Positions 33,973 through 42,978 of a stretch of 64,000 bases of DNA are shown here, one piece after another. This DNA comes from Frankia sp. AgB1.9 (lineage in GTDB: Bacteria; Actinomycetota; Actinomycetes; Frankiales; Frankiaceae). Within the stretch, counting starts at the first letter, position 1; the number at the start of each line of letters is the position of its first letter. The position numbers and the translations under genes are program-made. Where the stretch lies: positions 1 to 64,000 of the forward strand of contig NZ_JADWYX010000017.1 in NCBI RefSeq assembly GCF_016786355.1, in the 5' to 3' direction. The notes beneath the pieces are model-generated. The model saw only the letters and a list, made by a program, of their open reading frames with translations. It was not told the origin of the DNA and did no database searches.

Positions 33973-35028
33973 GTGGAACGCGGTTACGCTGGTCGAGTGA
34001 CCTTGGCGGCGACGACCACAGCCGGCCCGGCCGCGCAGAACGACGCGGCCACGCGGCCGCGCCCGGACGGCGGGATTCCCGTCATCGACCTCGGGCCGTT
34101 CCTGGCCGGAGCGGACCCGGCGCCGGTGGTCGAGCGGATCGCCCGGGTCTGCACGTCGGTGAGCTTTCTGCAGGTCGTCGGGCATGGCATCGCGCCCGAG
34201 GCGTTCGACGCGGTCTACCGGGCGAACGACGCGCTGCTCGCGCTGCCCGACGTCGAGAAGGCCCGGCTCGGCTCCCCCGACGGTCACCCATGGCGCGGCC
34301 TGTCCACGATGCGTTCGCCGGACGGGGCACCGCTCGTGCACCGATTCCAGGTGTGCAACTACGAGGACGCGGCGACGGCGCTCGCCGCCGGGGTTCCGGC
34401 CCGGTATGGCGACTATTTCGCGCGGAACGTCTGGCCGGAGCAGGTCGAGGGCCTGCGGGCGTCCGTCCTGCGCTGCCTCGCCGAGATGAAGCGGGTCGGC
34501 GACGCGCTGATGGAGCTGTTCGCCAAGGCACTCGGGCTGCCGTCGGGGCATTTCGCGCCGATGCTCACCCATCCGGTGTCGGACCTGGCCGTGAACACCT
34601 ACCCGGCGCAGCCCGCGCGTGACTCGACGGAGCCGTCGCTGACGTTCCGGGAGCACACCGACTCCGGCATGCTGACCGTGCTGCACCAGCGCGGCGACTA
34701 CGCCGGCCTGCAGGTCCAGGACCTGGACGGCGCCTGGGTCACCGTACCCATCGACCCGGCCGCGCTGGTCATCAACATCGGCGACCTGATGTCCCGGTGG
34801 ACCAACGACCGCTGGCCGTCGACCCGCCACCGCGTCGTCGCCGCCGCCGACACCACCTCGACCCGCGCCTCGATCGCCACCTTCCACCTGCCGAACGTCG
34901 ACACGGTGATCGCCCCGCTGGAACCGTTCGTCGGCCCGGACGGCCCGCACTACGAGCCCGTCACCCCATACGTCTGGGAAGCGATGTTCCTCGCCAAATA
35001 CCGCCCCCCGGACCCGAGCAGCCCCTGA
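33973..35028 (+). CDS. 2OG-Fe(II) oxygenase, isopenicillin-N-synthase-like
   Basis: This is a 351-residue non-haem iron enzyme. The N-terminal DIOX_N region contains IPVIDLGPFLAG and LQVVGHGI. The 2-oxoglutarate/iron core has the HxD pair in REHTDSGMLTVL near 228-230, the distal His in PSTRHRVVAA near 286, and the Arg-x-Ser anchor in STRASIATFHLP. The variant family includes hydroxylases and desaturases of small molecules, so the substrate is not predictable. It starts at GTG 33973 or the GTG at 33997, which begins the alanine-rich leader. It is monocistronic and convergent with the thioesterase-like gene, separated by palindrome copy B. Confidence 0.9.
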   Translation: MERGYAGRVTLAATTTAGPAAQNDAATRPRPDGGIPVIDLGPFLAGADPAPVVERIARVCTSVSFLQVVGHGIAPEAFDAVYRANDALLALPDVEKARLGSPDGHPWRGLSTMRSPDGAPLVHRFQVCNYEDAATALAAGVPARYGDYFARNVWPEQVEGLRASVLRCLAEMKRVGDALMELFAKALGLPSGHFAPMLTHPVSDLAVNTYPAQPARDSTEPSLTFREHTDSGMLTVLHQRGDYAGLQVQDLDGAWVTVPIDPAALVINIGDLMSRWTNDRWPSTRHRVVAAADTTSTRASIATFHLPNVDTVIAPLEPFVGPDGPHYEPVTPYVWEAMFLAKYRPPDPSSP

Positions 35029-35125
35029 CCGCCTCCGGTCCACCTCGGAGCACACCGCCGAACCTTCACCCATGATCACGACTTCCCCCCGGGTTGGTCG
35101 TAGCGGAGCCCTGATCGCGTTACCT

Positions 35126-35199
35126 TGATCGCCGTCTTGGCCCTGTGGTGGTCGTGATGAGGACGTTCCGACGACCATCTCAGGGCCAAGGCGCGATCA
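35126..35199. repeat. 74-bp intergenic palindrome, copy B
   Basis: The left arm begins TGATCGCCGTCTTGGCCCTG and the right arm read in reverse begins TGATCGCGCCTTGGCCCTGA. It lies between the convergent oxygenase and thioesterase-like genes and belongs to the same family as copies A, C and D. Confidence 0.8.
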
Positions 35200-35224
35200 T
35201 GACCAGCGCGATGCCCGCCGCTGG

Positions 35225-36259
35225 TCAGGGGATGGAGACCGTGCGCTCGCCGGGCTCTGTGGTGGGCTGGGGGGTCCGGGGCGGCGGTCCGGCAGGCGGC
35301 AGGCCGTAAAGCGGTAGGCCAGCGAGCGATGGACTCGCGAGCGGTGGGCTCGCGAGCGGTGGGCTCGCGAGCGGTGGGCTCGAGAGCCGTGGGCTGGAGG
35401 GCGTCGGGCCCGGCGGCGGTGGCGGGGTCGGGGTGGCCAGGTGGCGGTGGACGAGGTTGGCCAGGTCCCAGTGGTGCGGGTCGGCGAAGAAGGAGCCGCG
35501 GTCGGTGGGGGTGACGGCCAGGTGCAGCTCGGCCACCGGGGCGCGTTCCCAGCCCAGGCAACGGGAGTCGTACAGGGCCAGCTGGGACGGCAGGCCCCAG
35601 TTGCTCGTCCGGTCAGCGGGGCGGGCCAGCACGACGGGCAGGTCCGACGGTCCGGGGCGGTAGGCGGCGTAGGCGCGCAACGCTGCGGTGTAGGTACTGA
35701 TCGAGGCGAGCAGGTAGTCCTCGTAGCGAGCCGGGTCGCGGGCGCCGAGCGCTCGGGCGATGCGGGCGCCCTGCTCGGACAGCGGCACCCCGTGGTCGAT
35801 GCCGCAACGGCAGGTGCCCTGCCAGAGGCACGGCAGGTGACGCATCCGGGCCAGCTCCCGGATCGCCAGCTGGGGGTTCGGCCGCGGCGGCGGCTGGCCC
35901 GGCCGCGGCAGGGCGGTGTCGAACAGGATCACGGGCGCGACCGGCTGGCCGATCCCGCGCAGCAGCCGGCCCAGCTCGTAGGCCAGGATGCCGCCGAAGC
36001 CGTAGCCGGCGAGCTGGAACGGCCCGCCCCACGGCTGGACGAGCAGCACGCCGGGCAGGAAGTAGGACGCCATCGCCCGGACGTCGTCCAGCGGTGGGCG
36101 GGCCCCGTCACGGCCCGGGAGATCCAGCCCGCGACACGGCATGGTGTCGATCAGCGCGCCGGCCAGGGGCTGTCCCGGATGCGGCGGGCCTTCCAGCCCG
36201 CCGACGAAGAACAGCGGCGGACGGCGGTCTCCCCGCCCGCCCAGGTGGGCCCGGCTCAT
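35225..36259 (-). CDS. Thioesterase-like alpha/beta hydrolase lacking the nucleophile
   Basis: This 344-residue protein resembles type II or NRPS/PKS-terminal thioesterases. PLFFVGGLEGPP forms the first strand and LDLPGRDGARPPL follows. The nucleophile elbow reads AGYGFGGILAYEL at residues 84-96, where family members have GxSxG, so Gly87 replaces the Ser. An Asp in VILFDTALP and His in ADPHHWDL remain. It is probably catalytically inactive or uses another mechanism. After about residue 275 comes a Pro-rich tail encoded by five 15-bp repeats. No synthetase gene is nearby; it follows the conservon operon through a coupled 17-codon frame whose stop overlaps its ATG. Confidence 0.78.
   Translation of the reverse strand: MSRAHLGGRGDRRPPLFFVGGLEGPPHPGQPLAGALIDTMPCRGLDLPGRDGARPPLDDVRAMASYFLPGVLLVQPWGGPFQLAGYGFGGILAYELGRLLRGIGQPVAPVILFDTALPRPGQPPPRPNPQLAIRELARMRHLPCLWQGTCRCGIDHGVPLSEQGARIARALGARDPARYEDYLLASISTYTAALRAYAAYRPGPSDLPVVLARPADRTSNWGLPSQLALYDSRCLGWERAPVAELHLAVTPTDRGSFFADPHHWDLANLVHRHLATPTPPPPPGPTPSSPRLSSPPLASPPLASPPLASPSLAGLPLYGLPPAGPPPRTPQPTTEPGERTVSIP
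35322..35396 (-). repeat. Five 15-bp tandem repeats in the thioesterase-like tail
   Basis: Units of 15 bp (GCGAGCGGTGGGCTC, three exact and two with changes) run head to tail from 35322 to 35396. On the coding strand they give SPPLA-type pentapeptide repeats. Slippage could vary the length of this linker between strains. Confidence 0.8.
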
Positions 36260-36309
36260 CCGTCCGGCAGCACGTCGTGGGTCGGGGTGTGCCGGACGCC
36301 GAAGCTCAT
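36256..36309 (-). CDS. Coupled 17-residue peptide frame
   Basis: This short frame encodes MSFGVRHTPTHDVLPDG. It has a good ribosome binding site (GGAGGG, 7 nt before the ATG), lies 41 nt after the conservon GTPase gene, and its TGA overlaps the ATG of the thioesterase-like gene. The arrangement implies translation and coupling. Whether the peptide is functional in its own right, or only a leader that sets the level of the downstream protein, cannot be told from sequence. Confidence 0.5.
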   Translation of the reverse strand: MSFGVRHTPTHDVLPDG

Positions 36310-36350
36310 CGGGTCAGCCCTCCGGGGCCGGGCAGGGGATGCGGCGCATG

Positions 36351-36992
36351 TCAGGTCCTTGTCTGCAGGGGTGCCCGAGCGGCGCGCGCCTCCTCGGCGA
36401 GGGTGGCGTCGAGGGCGTGGCGGACAAGAGCGATCAGGGCGGACCGGGAGGTGGACCGGCTGCGGGCATCCAGGGTGAGCACGGGATGGTCGATGTCCAG
36501 CGCCCCCCGGACGTCCTCGACGGGGTGCACGATCGCGCCCTCGAACTGGTTGACGGCGACGACGAACGGCACCCGCCGGTCCTCGAAGTAGTCGATCGCG
36601 GCGAAGCTGTCCGACAGCCGCCGGGTGTCGGCGAGCACGATCGCGCCGACGGCACCGAGCGTCAGCTCGTCCCACATGAACCAGAAACGGTCCTGGCCGG
36701 GGGTGCCGAACAGGTAGAGCACGACGTCCTGGTCGGGCAGCGTGATCCGGCCGAAGTCCATCGCCACGGTCGTCGTCGTCTTTCCCGACACCTGGGAGGC
36801 GTCGTCGACGCCGAGGGCGGCCGCCGTCATGTGGGCCTCGGTGGTCAGCGGGGGAATCTCGCTGACCGCGCCGACGAAGGTGGTCTTCCCCACCCCGAAG
36901 CCCCCGGCGACAATGATCTTCAGAGGGGTGGTCGTGGGCTCCTGGACGCTTTCGGAGCCGAAAGGCGCGGGGCTAGAGCCGCTGAAGTCCAT
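36351..36992 (-). CDS. Conservon Ras-like GTPase (CvnD type)
   Basis: This is a 213-residue small GTPase/ATP-GTP-binding protein. The P-loop AGGFGVGKTTFVGAVSEI is near residue 30, the switch region has TTTTVAMDFGRI, the DxxG-type motif is LFGTPGQDRFWFM and the base-recognition motif is AVNQFEGA (NQ instead of the usual NKxD). It is the fourth gene of a conservon, in which membrane kinase, Roadblock and DUF742 proteins form a signalling complex resembling eukaryotic G-protein systems. The ATG at 36992 lies inside the 3' end of the DUF742 gene (20-bp overlap), so the longer frame upstream is overlap. Confidence 0.92.
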   Translation of the reverse strand: MDFSGSSPAPFGSESVQEPTTTPLKIIVAGGFGVGKTTFVGAVSEIPPLTTEAHMTAAALGVDDASQVSGKTTTTVAMDFGRITLPDQDVVLYLFGTPGQDRFWFMWDELTLGAVGAIVLADTRRLSDSFAAIDYFEDRRVPFVVAVNQFEGAIVHPVEDVRGALDIDHPVLTLDARSRSTSRSALIALVRHALDATLAEEARAARAPLQTRT

Positions 36993-37353
36993 CGAGGACC
37001 TTTCGCAACAGGGTGGAGTCGGGGCGCCAGTCGGGGCGCTCGGGCCGGTGGACCGCGACGAGACCGTCGGCGGCCATGTCGGCGACCAGCACCTGCGCGA
37101 CGCCCAGGGGCAGGTCCAGGTGCGCCGAGATCTCCGCGACCGATTGCAGGTGGCGGCACAGGAAGGCGATGTCACGCTGCTCGGGGGGCATGCCGGGCGG
37201 CGGGTTACGCGCGGTGCTGACGCCGCGGCTGGTGGTCGCCACCAGCGCGACCAGCTCCAGCGGCGCGGTGGGCCGGGTCCGCCCGCCGGTGACGGCGTAC
37301 GGGCGGACGACCGGGCCCGCCTCGTCGTCGGGCAGTTCCTCGTCCCGGGTCAC
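36973..37353 (-). CDS. DUF742 protein (CvnC type)
   Basis: This is a 126-residue DUF742 protein with a winged-helix-like core: VVRPYAVTGGRTRP, then CRHLQSVAEISAHLDLPLGV and a final VADMAADGLVAVHRPE. In conservons DUF742 proteins bind the Roadblock protein and GTPase; the helix-turn-helix resemblance suggests possible nucleic-acid or protein contact. It starts 8 nt after the Roadblock stop and overlaps the GTPase gene by 20 bp. Confidence 0.92.
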   Translation of the reverse strand: MTRDEELPDDEAGPVVRPYAVTGGRTRPTAPLELVALVATTSRGVSTARNPPPGMPPEQRDIAFLCRHLQSVAEISAHLDLPLGVAQVLVADMAADGLVAVHRPERPDWRPDSTLLRKVLDGLQRL

Positions 37354-37361
37354 GGTGGCCT

Positions 37362-37754
37362 CTACGCGTGTGCGCGCATCGGCGGGGAGAGGACCTGCCC
37401 GGCACGGGTCACGAGCCGGGCCATCTCGAACGCGATGACCCCCGGATCCGCCGCCGGGCTCGCGGCGACCGCGAGGCAGGAGCCGTCGCCGATCGCGGAG
37501 ACGAACAGGTAGCCGCTGTCCATCTCGACGATCGTCTGGCGGACGTCACCGCCGTCCATGTACCGCGACGCGCCGAGCGCGAGGGAGCGGAAGCCGGAGG
37601 CGACGGCGGCGATGTGGTCGCCGCCCTCCCGGGTCAGCGCGGCCGAGCGGGCCAGCTGCAGCCCGTCGGCGGACAGCGCGACGGCCCAGTGGATGTCGAC
37701 GATGCGCCGCTCCAGGTCGTTGAGCAGGAAGTCGAGGTTACCGGTGGGTGGCAT
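37362..37754 (-). CDS. Roadblock/LC7 protein (CvnB type)
   Basis: This is a 130-residue Roadblock/LC7 domain protein. LDFLLNDLERRIVDIHWAVA and LSADGLQLARS form the first helix and hairpin, followed by HIAAVASGFRSLALGASRYM and the strand GYLFVSAIGDGSCLAVAASP. Such proteins act as GTPase regulators in conservons and MglB-like systems. The ATG at 37754 is chosen because it overlaps the 3' end of the kinase gene by 17 bp and gives the family's start; the longer frame is overlap. Confidence 0.93.
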   Translation of the reverse strand: MPPTGNLDFLLNDLERRIVDIHWAVALSADGLQLARSAALTREGGDHIAAVASGFRSLALGASRYMDGGDVRQTIVEMDSGYLFVSAIGDGSCLAVAASPAADPGVIAFEMARLVTRAGQVLSPPMRAHA

Positions 37755-40476
37755 CGCCGTTCCTTTCGTCGTCGCGGGGCGACCCGGCGGGGAGCCCTTG
37801 TTGGAAGCCAGCGCGGAAGGCCGTGACGAGTCGGCGGGCCTTCTCCGGGTCGGAGCCGCCGGCCCTGGGCCGGCTTCCGGCGACACCAACGGGGGCATAC
37901 CGGCCGCCGCGCAGCTCGGCGTTCAGGCTCTCGCCCCGGCTCCGTCGCGGTAGGTGCCCGACCCGCGGCTCGTCCTCCGGCCAGTCGTCCGGCACCGGCT
38001 CCTGCATCGACTCCGGCATCGGGGCGGCGGACCAGGCCACCGGCCGTTCGGGTCGCGGCGGCGCGACAGCGCGGGCCGGCAGCCCGGTCCGGCCCAGCTG
38101 CCAGGAGTGGGTGTCCGGGGCAGGGCCGCCGGCACGGGCGTCGTCTCGGTCCGGGTGGCGGACGGGTGGGGGCAGGAAGAAGCTGTCCCGGACCGCGGCC
38201 GGGACCAGCGGCCCGGTAGCCCGACGGCGGCCGAGGCCGTCGCCACCGCCGTCGTGGCCGTAGCCGCCGTCGTGGCCGTAGCCGCCGTCGTCGCCGTAGC
38301 CGCCGTCGTCGCCGGGGCTGGCAACGTGGCCGTAGTCGTAGCCGGCGTCGTGGCCGTAGTCGCTGTCGTGGGTGTACCGGGCATCGTGGCCGTACCCGGC
38401 GAAGTCGACCTCGCTGTCGGGATCAACGTGACCGCCGAGGTCAGCGCGAGGGTCACCGGGCGGCCCAGCGGCGACCGAGACGGCGACCGGCGGCTCGTCG
38501 TAGCCGGAGCCGACGACGTCGAGCCGGTCGAACGCATCCATCCGGGCAAGCGCTGCCCGCAGCGGTTCGTCGTCGGGTGGCCCAGCCGGGACGGGGGCGT
38601 CGGCCGCGGCGAGCACGCTCGCCGGCAGCGTCGCGACCGCGCAGACCCCGCCGTAGGCGCTGCGGGCCAGGGAGACGTCGATCCCGTGCCGGCGGGCGAG
38701 GTTCGCGACCACCCAGAGACCGAGCTTGTCCGCCTCCGACTCGGGGTGGAACGGCGGCGGGTCGGCCAGCCGCTCGTTGAGGCCGGCCATCGTGGCCGGC
38801 TCTATGCCGATGCCGCGGTCGGAGATCTCGACGACGATGCCCGCGCCGACCGAGCTGCCGGTCACGACGACCGGGGTCAGCTCGGGGGACATCTGGCAGG
38901 CGTTCTCGATGAGCTCGGCGAGCAGGTGGATGACGTCGCCGACCACCGGGCCGGCGATCCTGGTGTCGACGGTCGCGCTGGCCTCCACTCGGGTGTAGGC
39001 CTCGACCTCCGCCACGGCGGCCCGCATCGCGTCGATCAGCCTGACCGGCTGGCGGAACACCCGGCTGGGCTGTCCGCCGGACAGCGCGATCTGGCCCTCG
39101 ACCTCCCGGCGCATCCGGGTGGCCAGGTGGTCGAGGCGGAACAGCCGCTCGAGCATCTCGGGGTCCTGCTGGTCCCGTTCCAGGACGGTGATCAGCCTGA
39201 GCTGGCGGTGGATCAGGTTCTGGCTGCGACGAGCCAGGTTGTGCATCGACGAGGACAGCGAGTTCTGCGCGGCCACCTCGGTCGCCGCCAGCACCGCGGC
39301 GGCGTAGACGGAGCGCAGCGCCCGGGAGACCTCCCCGATCTCGTCCTCGGTGATCAGGTCGTCCCGTCCGCCCACGTCGTCGGCGTCCACCGGTCGCCGG
39401 GCCCGCAGCGCCGCCGTGACCGAGGGCAGCCGCTGCTCGGCGACGGTGACCGCGTCCGCGCGCAGGACCCGCAGCTGCCGCACGAGCCGCCGTGTGATCA
39501 CCATGGACACGGCGATCGCGAGCACCATGATCGCGGCCGCGCCGCCGCCGACGATCCCGGCGCGCAGCCGGGCGGCCGAGACCAGCGAGCTGCTCTGGTC
39601 GGCCAGGCTCACGTTGAGCTGCCCCTCGACGGCCCGCAGCTGGTCGATCTTCGAGTTGACGTTGCCGAGCCAGACGGCGGGCACGACGTCGATGGGTCTG
39701 CCGGCCGCGGCCTCGGCCAGGACCTGGTCGCGCAGGGCGGCGACCGGGCCGACGGTCGGACCGACGCGCTGGTCGTAGAGGCGGCGCTGGTCGTCGCTGG
39801 CGGCCGCCTCGAACTCGCCCAGCCAGGCCGCCTCGGCGCCGGTCGCGGTCCGGATGCGGCCGACGTTGTCGGGAATCTGGTCGTGCAGGAACAGGGTGAG
39901 CGAGACGTAGCCACGCTGTTGCGCGGTCTGCTCGGCCACGGCGCTGATCGCGGCCAGCGCGGTCGCCGTGCGCACGAGTGGCGAGGTCGCGGTGCCGAGG
40001 CCGATCTGGGCCGAGGTCACCCCCAGCCACGCGCCGACGATGTCGTTGTAGGCGTCCGAGATGGGGCCGATGGTGGCGGTCCGGGCGTCGACCTGGCCGC
40101 GCAGTGTGGGTAGCTGGCCCATCTGGCCCGCGGCGGCGGTCAGGGCGGTCCGCAGCCGCTGGTCGTCGGGTGCGCCGAGCGCGGCGGCCGTGACTTCGCG
40201 GTAGGCCACGTCGACCGGGCCACGCGCGGCCGCGGTGTCGCTCTGCATCGCTATGTAGCCGGAGGCGACGAACGACGACGTGGCGTAACGCTCCTGGGCG
40301 AGCGCGCGGACCAGCGAGTTCACCTTGACCGTCAGCTGGGCCGCGGTGCGGGTGCGCCCGGCCTCGTGCGCCGCGTGCACCTGGCCGACCACCAGGGCCA
40401 CGCTCAGCCCGGCCACCGCCAGCAACGGCACGACCAGGGCGGCAGCGAGCCGATATCGGACCGGCCAGCGCTCCAT
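37738..40476 (-). CDS. NIT-domain sensor kinase (CvnA type)
   Basis: This is a 912-residue membrane sensor. A transmembrane helix at 9-30 is followed by an extracellular NIT (nitrate/sulfonate sensing) helical domain to about 300, a second helix (AIMVLAIAVSMVITRRLV), a HAMP-like region and a dimerisation segment SLSSSMHNLARRSQNLIHRQ. The HATPase domain has LAELIENACQMSPELTPVVV, SDRGIGIE and DKLGLWVVANLA. The usual His phospho-acceptor position in the dimer helix is occupied by asparagine or arginine, as in other conservon kinases. The C-terminal 220 residues are disordered, with a YGHDGG-type repeat at about 38255-38320. It heads the conservon operon and shares a promoter region with the LuxR-type gene. 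Confidence 0.9.
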   Translation of the reverse strand: MERWPVRYRLAAALVVPLLAVAGLSVALVVGQVHAAHEAGRTRTAAQLTVKVNSLVRALAQERYATSSFVASGYIAMQSDTAAARGPVDVAYREVTAAALGAPDDQRLRTALTAAAGQMGQLPTLRGQVDARTATIGPISDAYNDIVGAWLGVTSAQIGLGTATSPLVRTATALAAISAVAEQTAQQRGYVSLTLFLHDQIPDNVGRIRTATGAEAAWLGEFEAAASDDQRRLYDQRVGPTVGPVAALRDQVLAEAAAGRPIDVVPAVWLGNVNSKIDQLRAVEGQLNVSLADQSSSLVSAARLRAGIVGGGAAAIMVLAIAVSMVITRRLVRQLRVLRADAVTVAEQRLPSVTAALRARRPVDADDVGGRDDLITEDEIGEVSRALRSVYAAAVLAATEVAAQNSLSSSMHNLARRSQNLIHRQLRLITVLERDQQDPEMLERLFRLDHLATRMRREVEGQIALSGGQPSRVFRQPVRLIDAMRAAVAEVEAYTRVEASATVDTRIAGPVVGDVIHLLAELIENACQMSPELTPVVVTGSSVGAGIVVEISDRGIGIEPATMAGLNERLADPPPFHPESEADKLGLWVVANLARRHGIDVSLARSAYGGVCAVATLPASVLAAADAPVPAGPPDDEPLRAALARMDAFDRLDVVGSGYDEPPVAVSVAAGPPGDPRADLGGHVDPDSEVDFAGYGHDARYTHDSDYGHDAGYDYGHVASPGDDGGYGDDGGYGHDGGYGHDGGGDGLGRRRATGPLVPAAVRDSFFLPPPVRHPDRDDARAGGPAPDTHSWQLGRTGLPARAVAPPRPERPVAWSAAPMPESMQEPVPDDWPEDEPRVGHLPRRSRGESLNAELRGGRYAPVGVAGSRPRAGGSDPEKARRLVTAFRAGFQQGLPAGSPRDDERNGDATHR

Positions 40477-40975
40477 CTTCCAACTCCCGTCCAGCGATCC
40501 GCCGTCTTTACGACAAAAGCCGCAAAAAGGACAGAGGCGCGCCGGGTCAGACCAGGGGCACGAGGGGTGGCCCCTTCCGTCAGGGTCAGTCGGGGGGTCG
40601 CGGCGGCCGGCACCATCCGCGGGGTTTTCTACGGACGGTGCCGGGTCCGTCCCGGCGCGTCGCAGAAAAGTAGCCCGATCTTGCCCTTCAGGGGAAGGTT
40701 TTGGGCGTGGCCAGCTTTAGCCACCTGTCCACATGTGGCCAACCCTCCGAAACCTTGCCGTAACAAAGGCCCGGACGCTGCAGACTCAGGCGGAGGACGT
40801 CGCACTCAATGGGCCTATTGGTGGTATTGATCACCCCGGACGGGACCAGATCGGGACAACTCACTCTTCCCTGCGTCACCACGCACGGGGCACGATTCCG
40901 CCACCCCTGTGCTACGCCGCCACGTAGCTGACGGACGACGGAAGCCGACGAACGACGCGAAGCACGGACGCCACG
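40477..40975. other. Divergent promoter region, no gene
   Basis: This 499-bp stretch separates the leftward conservon from the rightward LuxR-type gene. Short frames on both strands have no motif or ribosome binding site. A small inverted repeat (CCACATGTGG at 40732-40741) is the only palindrome noticed. It must carry the promoters of both units. Confidence 0.45.
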
Positions 40976-41989
40976 TTGACCAACCTCGATTTCCTGGGCC
41001 TCACCCCGTTCGGCCAGCAGGTCTACGAACAGGTGGCCTTACACCCGTATGCCGACACAGAGGGCATAGCCGGCTTTCTCGGCGCGGACGTCGCCGCGGT
41101 GGCCGCCGAACTGCGCGACCAGGCCAACCGTGGCCAGATCCGCTCCGTCGGTGGCGCCTGGCTGGCCGAGGACCTGACCCAGTGGCTCGACACCGAACAC
41201 GCCCGTCAACAGGCCGAACAGGCGACGGCCGCGGCCGAACGGGCCCGGCAGCGGTCCCGTCTGCTGCGCAGCCGCCTTCCGGCCGCGCATCGCCAGGGCA
41301 CCCGCAAGCTGGTCGCCAACGACGGCACCGAGCTCGTCACCCACGGGGAGGTGAGCATCCGGATCGCGGAGCTCGCCGAGCAGGCCACCGACACCCTGCG
41401 GTTCATGCTCGCCGGCAACGAGGGATTCGGGCCGAACCCTCATGTCATCCGGGCGTTCGTCGGCGCGGCCAAGCGCGGCGTGCGGCTGACCAGCGTCTGG
41501 ACACCCGAATGCATCGCCGCCGCGCGCGGAGCGCCGAACGGCCGGCTACCACCGCTGGGCCAGGTGCACGCCAGCCGCGACGTCCCCTACCGCGCGGTCG
41601 TCGCCGACGGTCGGGCTGTCCTGGTCCAGCGCGAGCCCGATGATCCGAGCCTGGGTGCCCTCGTCATCACGCACCATCCGACGGTGGCGCTGTACGCCCA
41701 CCTCATCGACGCGCTGTTCCGGGCTGGACAGCCACTGTCGCCGAACGTGCCCCCGCCGGCGGCCGACACGCTCGACCCGCAGCGTGAGTCCCAGATCCTG
41801 CACCTGATCGCGACCGGCGCGACGAACGACCTCATCGGCAAGAACCTCGGCGTCTCGACCCGCACCGTCCAGCGCGAGGTGAGCCGGCTGATGGAGCGCT
41901 ACCAGGCGCGCAACCGGATCGAGCTGATCACCCTCACGACGGACCTGCCGGCCGAACAGGTCGGCGACGCCGTCGGCCACGAGAGCTGA
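40976..41989 (+). CDS. TrmB/LuxR-type transcription regulator
   Basis: This is a 337-residue regulator beginning at TTG 40976. The N-terminal part (FGQQVYEQVALHP, then IAGFLGADVAAVAAELRDQA) is a TrmB-like winged helix. The middle, from about 120 to 255, resembles a phospholipase-D-like sensor fold (GFGPNPHVIRAFVGAAKRGV). The C-terminal LuxR helix-turn-helix has HLIATGATNDLIGKNLGVST and RTVQREVSRLMERY. It could regulate itself or the divergent conservon. The effector is unknown. Confidence 0.85.
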   Translation: MTNLDFLGLTPFGQQVYEQVALHPYADTEGIAGFLGADVAAVAAELRDQANRGQIRSVGGAWLAEDLTQWLDTEHARQQAEQATAAAERARQRSRLLRSRLPAAHRQGTRKLVANDGTELVTHGEVSIRIAELAEQATDTLRFMLAGNEGFGPNPHVIRAFVGAAKRGVRLTSVWTPECIAAARGAPNGRLPPLGQVHASRDVPYRAVVADGRAVLVQREPDDPSLGALVITHHPTVALYAHLIDALFRAGQPLSPNVPPPAADTLDPQRESQILHLIATGATNDLIGKNLGVSTRTVQREVSRLMERYQARNRIELITLTTDLPAEQVGDAVGHES

Positions 41990-42027
41990 CGCCCTGTCGG
42001 CCGCGAGTCCCTTACGGCCGCGGGTCC

Positions 42028-42846
42028 CTATCGGCCGCGGGTCAGCGAGCGGGTCCGCTGGGCGCGGGCGACGAAGCGGCCGTCCAGGCGGGCGACCCGG
42101 ATCGGGTGAGCGAAGCAGGCTGAGACGAGGTCCGTGGTCAGGACCTCGTCGATCGGGCCGGCCGCGACGGTCGCGCCCTCGCGCAGCAGGAGGGCATGGG
42201 TGGAGCTGGCCGGGATCTCCTCCAGGTGATGGGTGACCAGCACGCTCGCCAGGCCCGGATGCTCGGCGCGCAGGTCGTCGAGGCCGCTGAGCAGCTGTTC
42301 ACGCGCGGCGACGTCGAGGCCGGTGGTCGGCTCGTCGAGCAGCAGCAGCCGCGGCCGGGGCATCAGCGCGCGGGCGATGAGGGCCCGGCCACGCTCGCCC
42401 TGCGAGAGCTCCGGCCAGTGGGCCGAGCGGATCGCGTCGATCCCGAGAAGGTCCAGCAGCTCGTCGGCGTCACGTTCCTGCTCTGCCGTCGGGGTCCAGC
42501 GGGGAACCAGTTCGATCGTGCTGGTCGCCCCGGTCAGGACCACCTGGCGGATCGTCAGCGGGGCGAGCAGCGGATGACGCGGGTTGACGTGGCCGATGGA
42601 GGCCCGCAACGCGCGGACGTCGACCTTCCCGAGCTGGTGGTCGAGGACACGCACGGTGCCGGACGTCGGGTGGCTGACCGCGCCGAGCAGCCCGAGCAGG
42701 GTGCTCTTGCCGGCACCGTTGGGGCCGAGCAGCGTCCAGTGCTCACCCGCGCGCACTGTCAGGTCGACACCGCGCAGCAGGTGACGCCCGCCGCGCACGA
42801 GGTCGACCCGGTCCGCTCGCAGCACCTCGGCGGCCGACTCCGGCAT
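42028..42846 (-). CDS. ABC transporter ATP-binding protein
   Basis: This is a 272-residue ABC ATPase. Walker A LLGPNGAGKSTLLGLLG is near residue 45, the signature is SQGERGRALIARAL (SQGER in place of SGGQ), Walker B is PRLLLLDEPTTGLD, and the H-loop is VLVTHHLEEIP. No permease gene adjoins it, so it may serve a separate permease or be a soluble ABC protein. The ATG at 42846 is used because upstream sequence is the divergent promoter. Confidence 0.92.
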   Translation of the reverse strand: MPESAAEVLRADRVDLVRGGRHLLRGVDLTVRAGEHWTLLGPNGAGKSTLLGLLGAVSHPTSGTVRVLDHQLGKVDVRALRASIGHVNPRHPLLAPLTIRQVVLTGATSTIELVPRWTPTAEQERDADELLDLLGIDAIRSAHWPELSQGERGRALIARALMPRPRLLLLDEPTTGLDVAAREQLLSGLDDLRAEHPGLASVLVTHHLEEIPASSTHALLLREGATVAAGPIDEVLTTDLVSACFAHPIRVARLDGRFVARAQRTRSLTRGR

Positions 42847-42978
42847 CTGCTCGCCCCTCCCGCTCCATGGTTCCCGCCGGCCGACCCTACCCAGCGGGCT
42901 GGCGGCCCTCTGGCCGTCAACGCGGCCTCTTAGCGGCTTGTGGTCAGGATCGCGGCGAGCGGTTCGTACTCTGGCCGC

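Noticed and set aside
37954-40113. Very long open frame antisense to the NIT-domain kinase
   Set aside because: It is a codon-composition artefact; the sense strand carries the conserved kinase domains and overlaps its conservon neighbours correctly.
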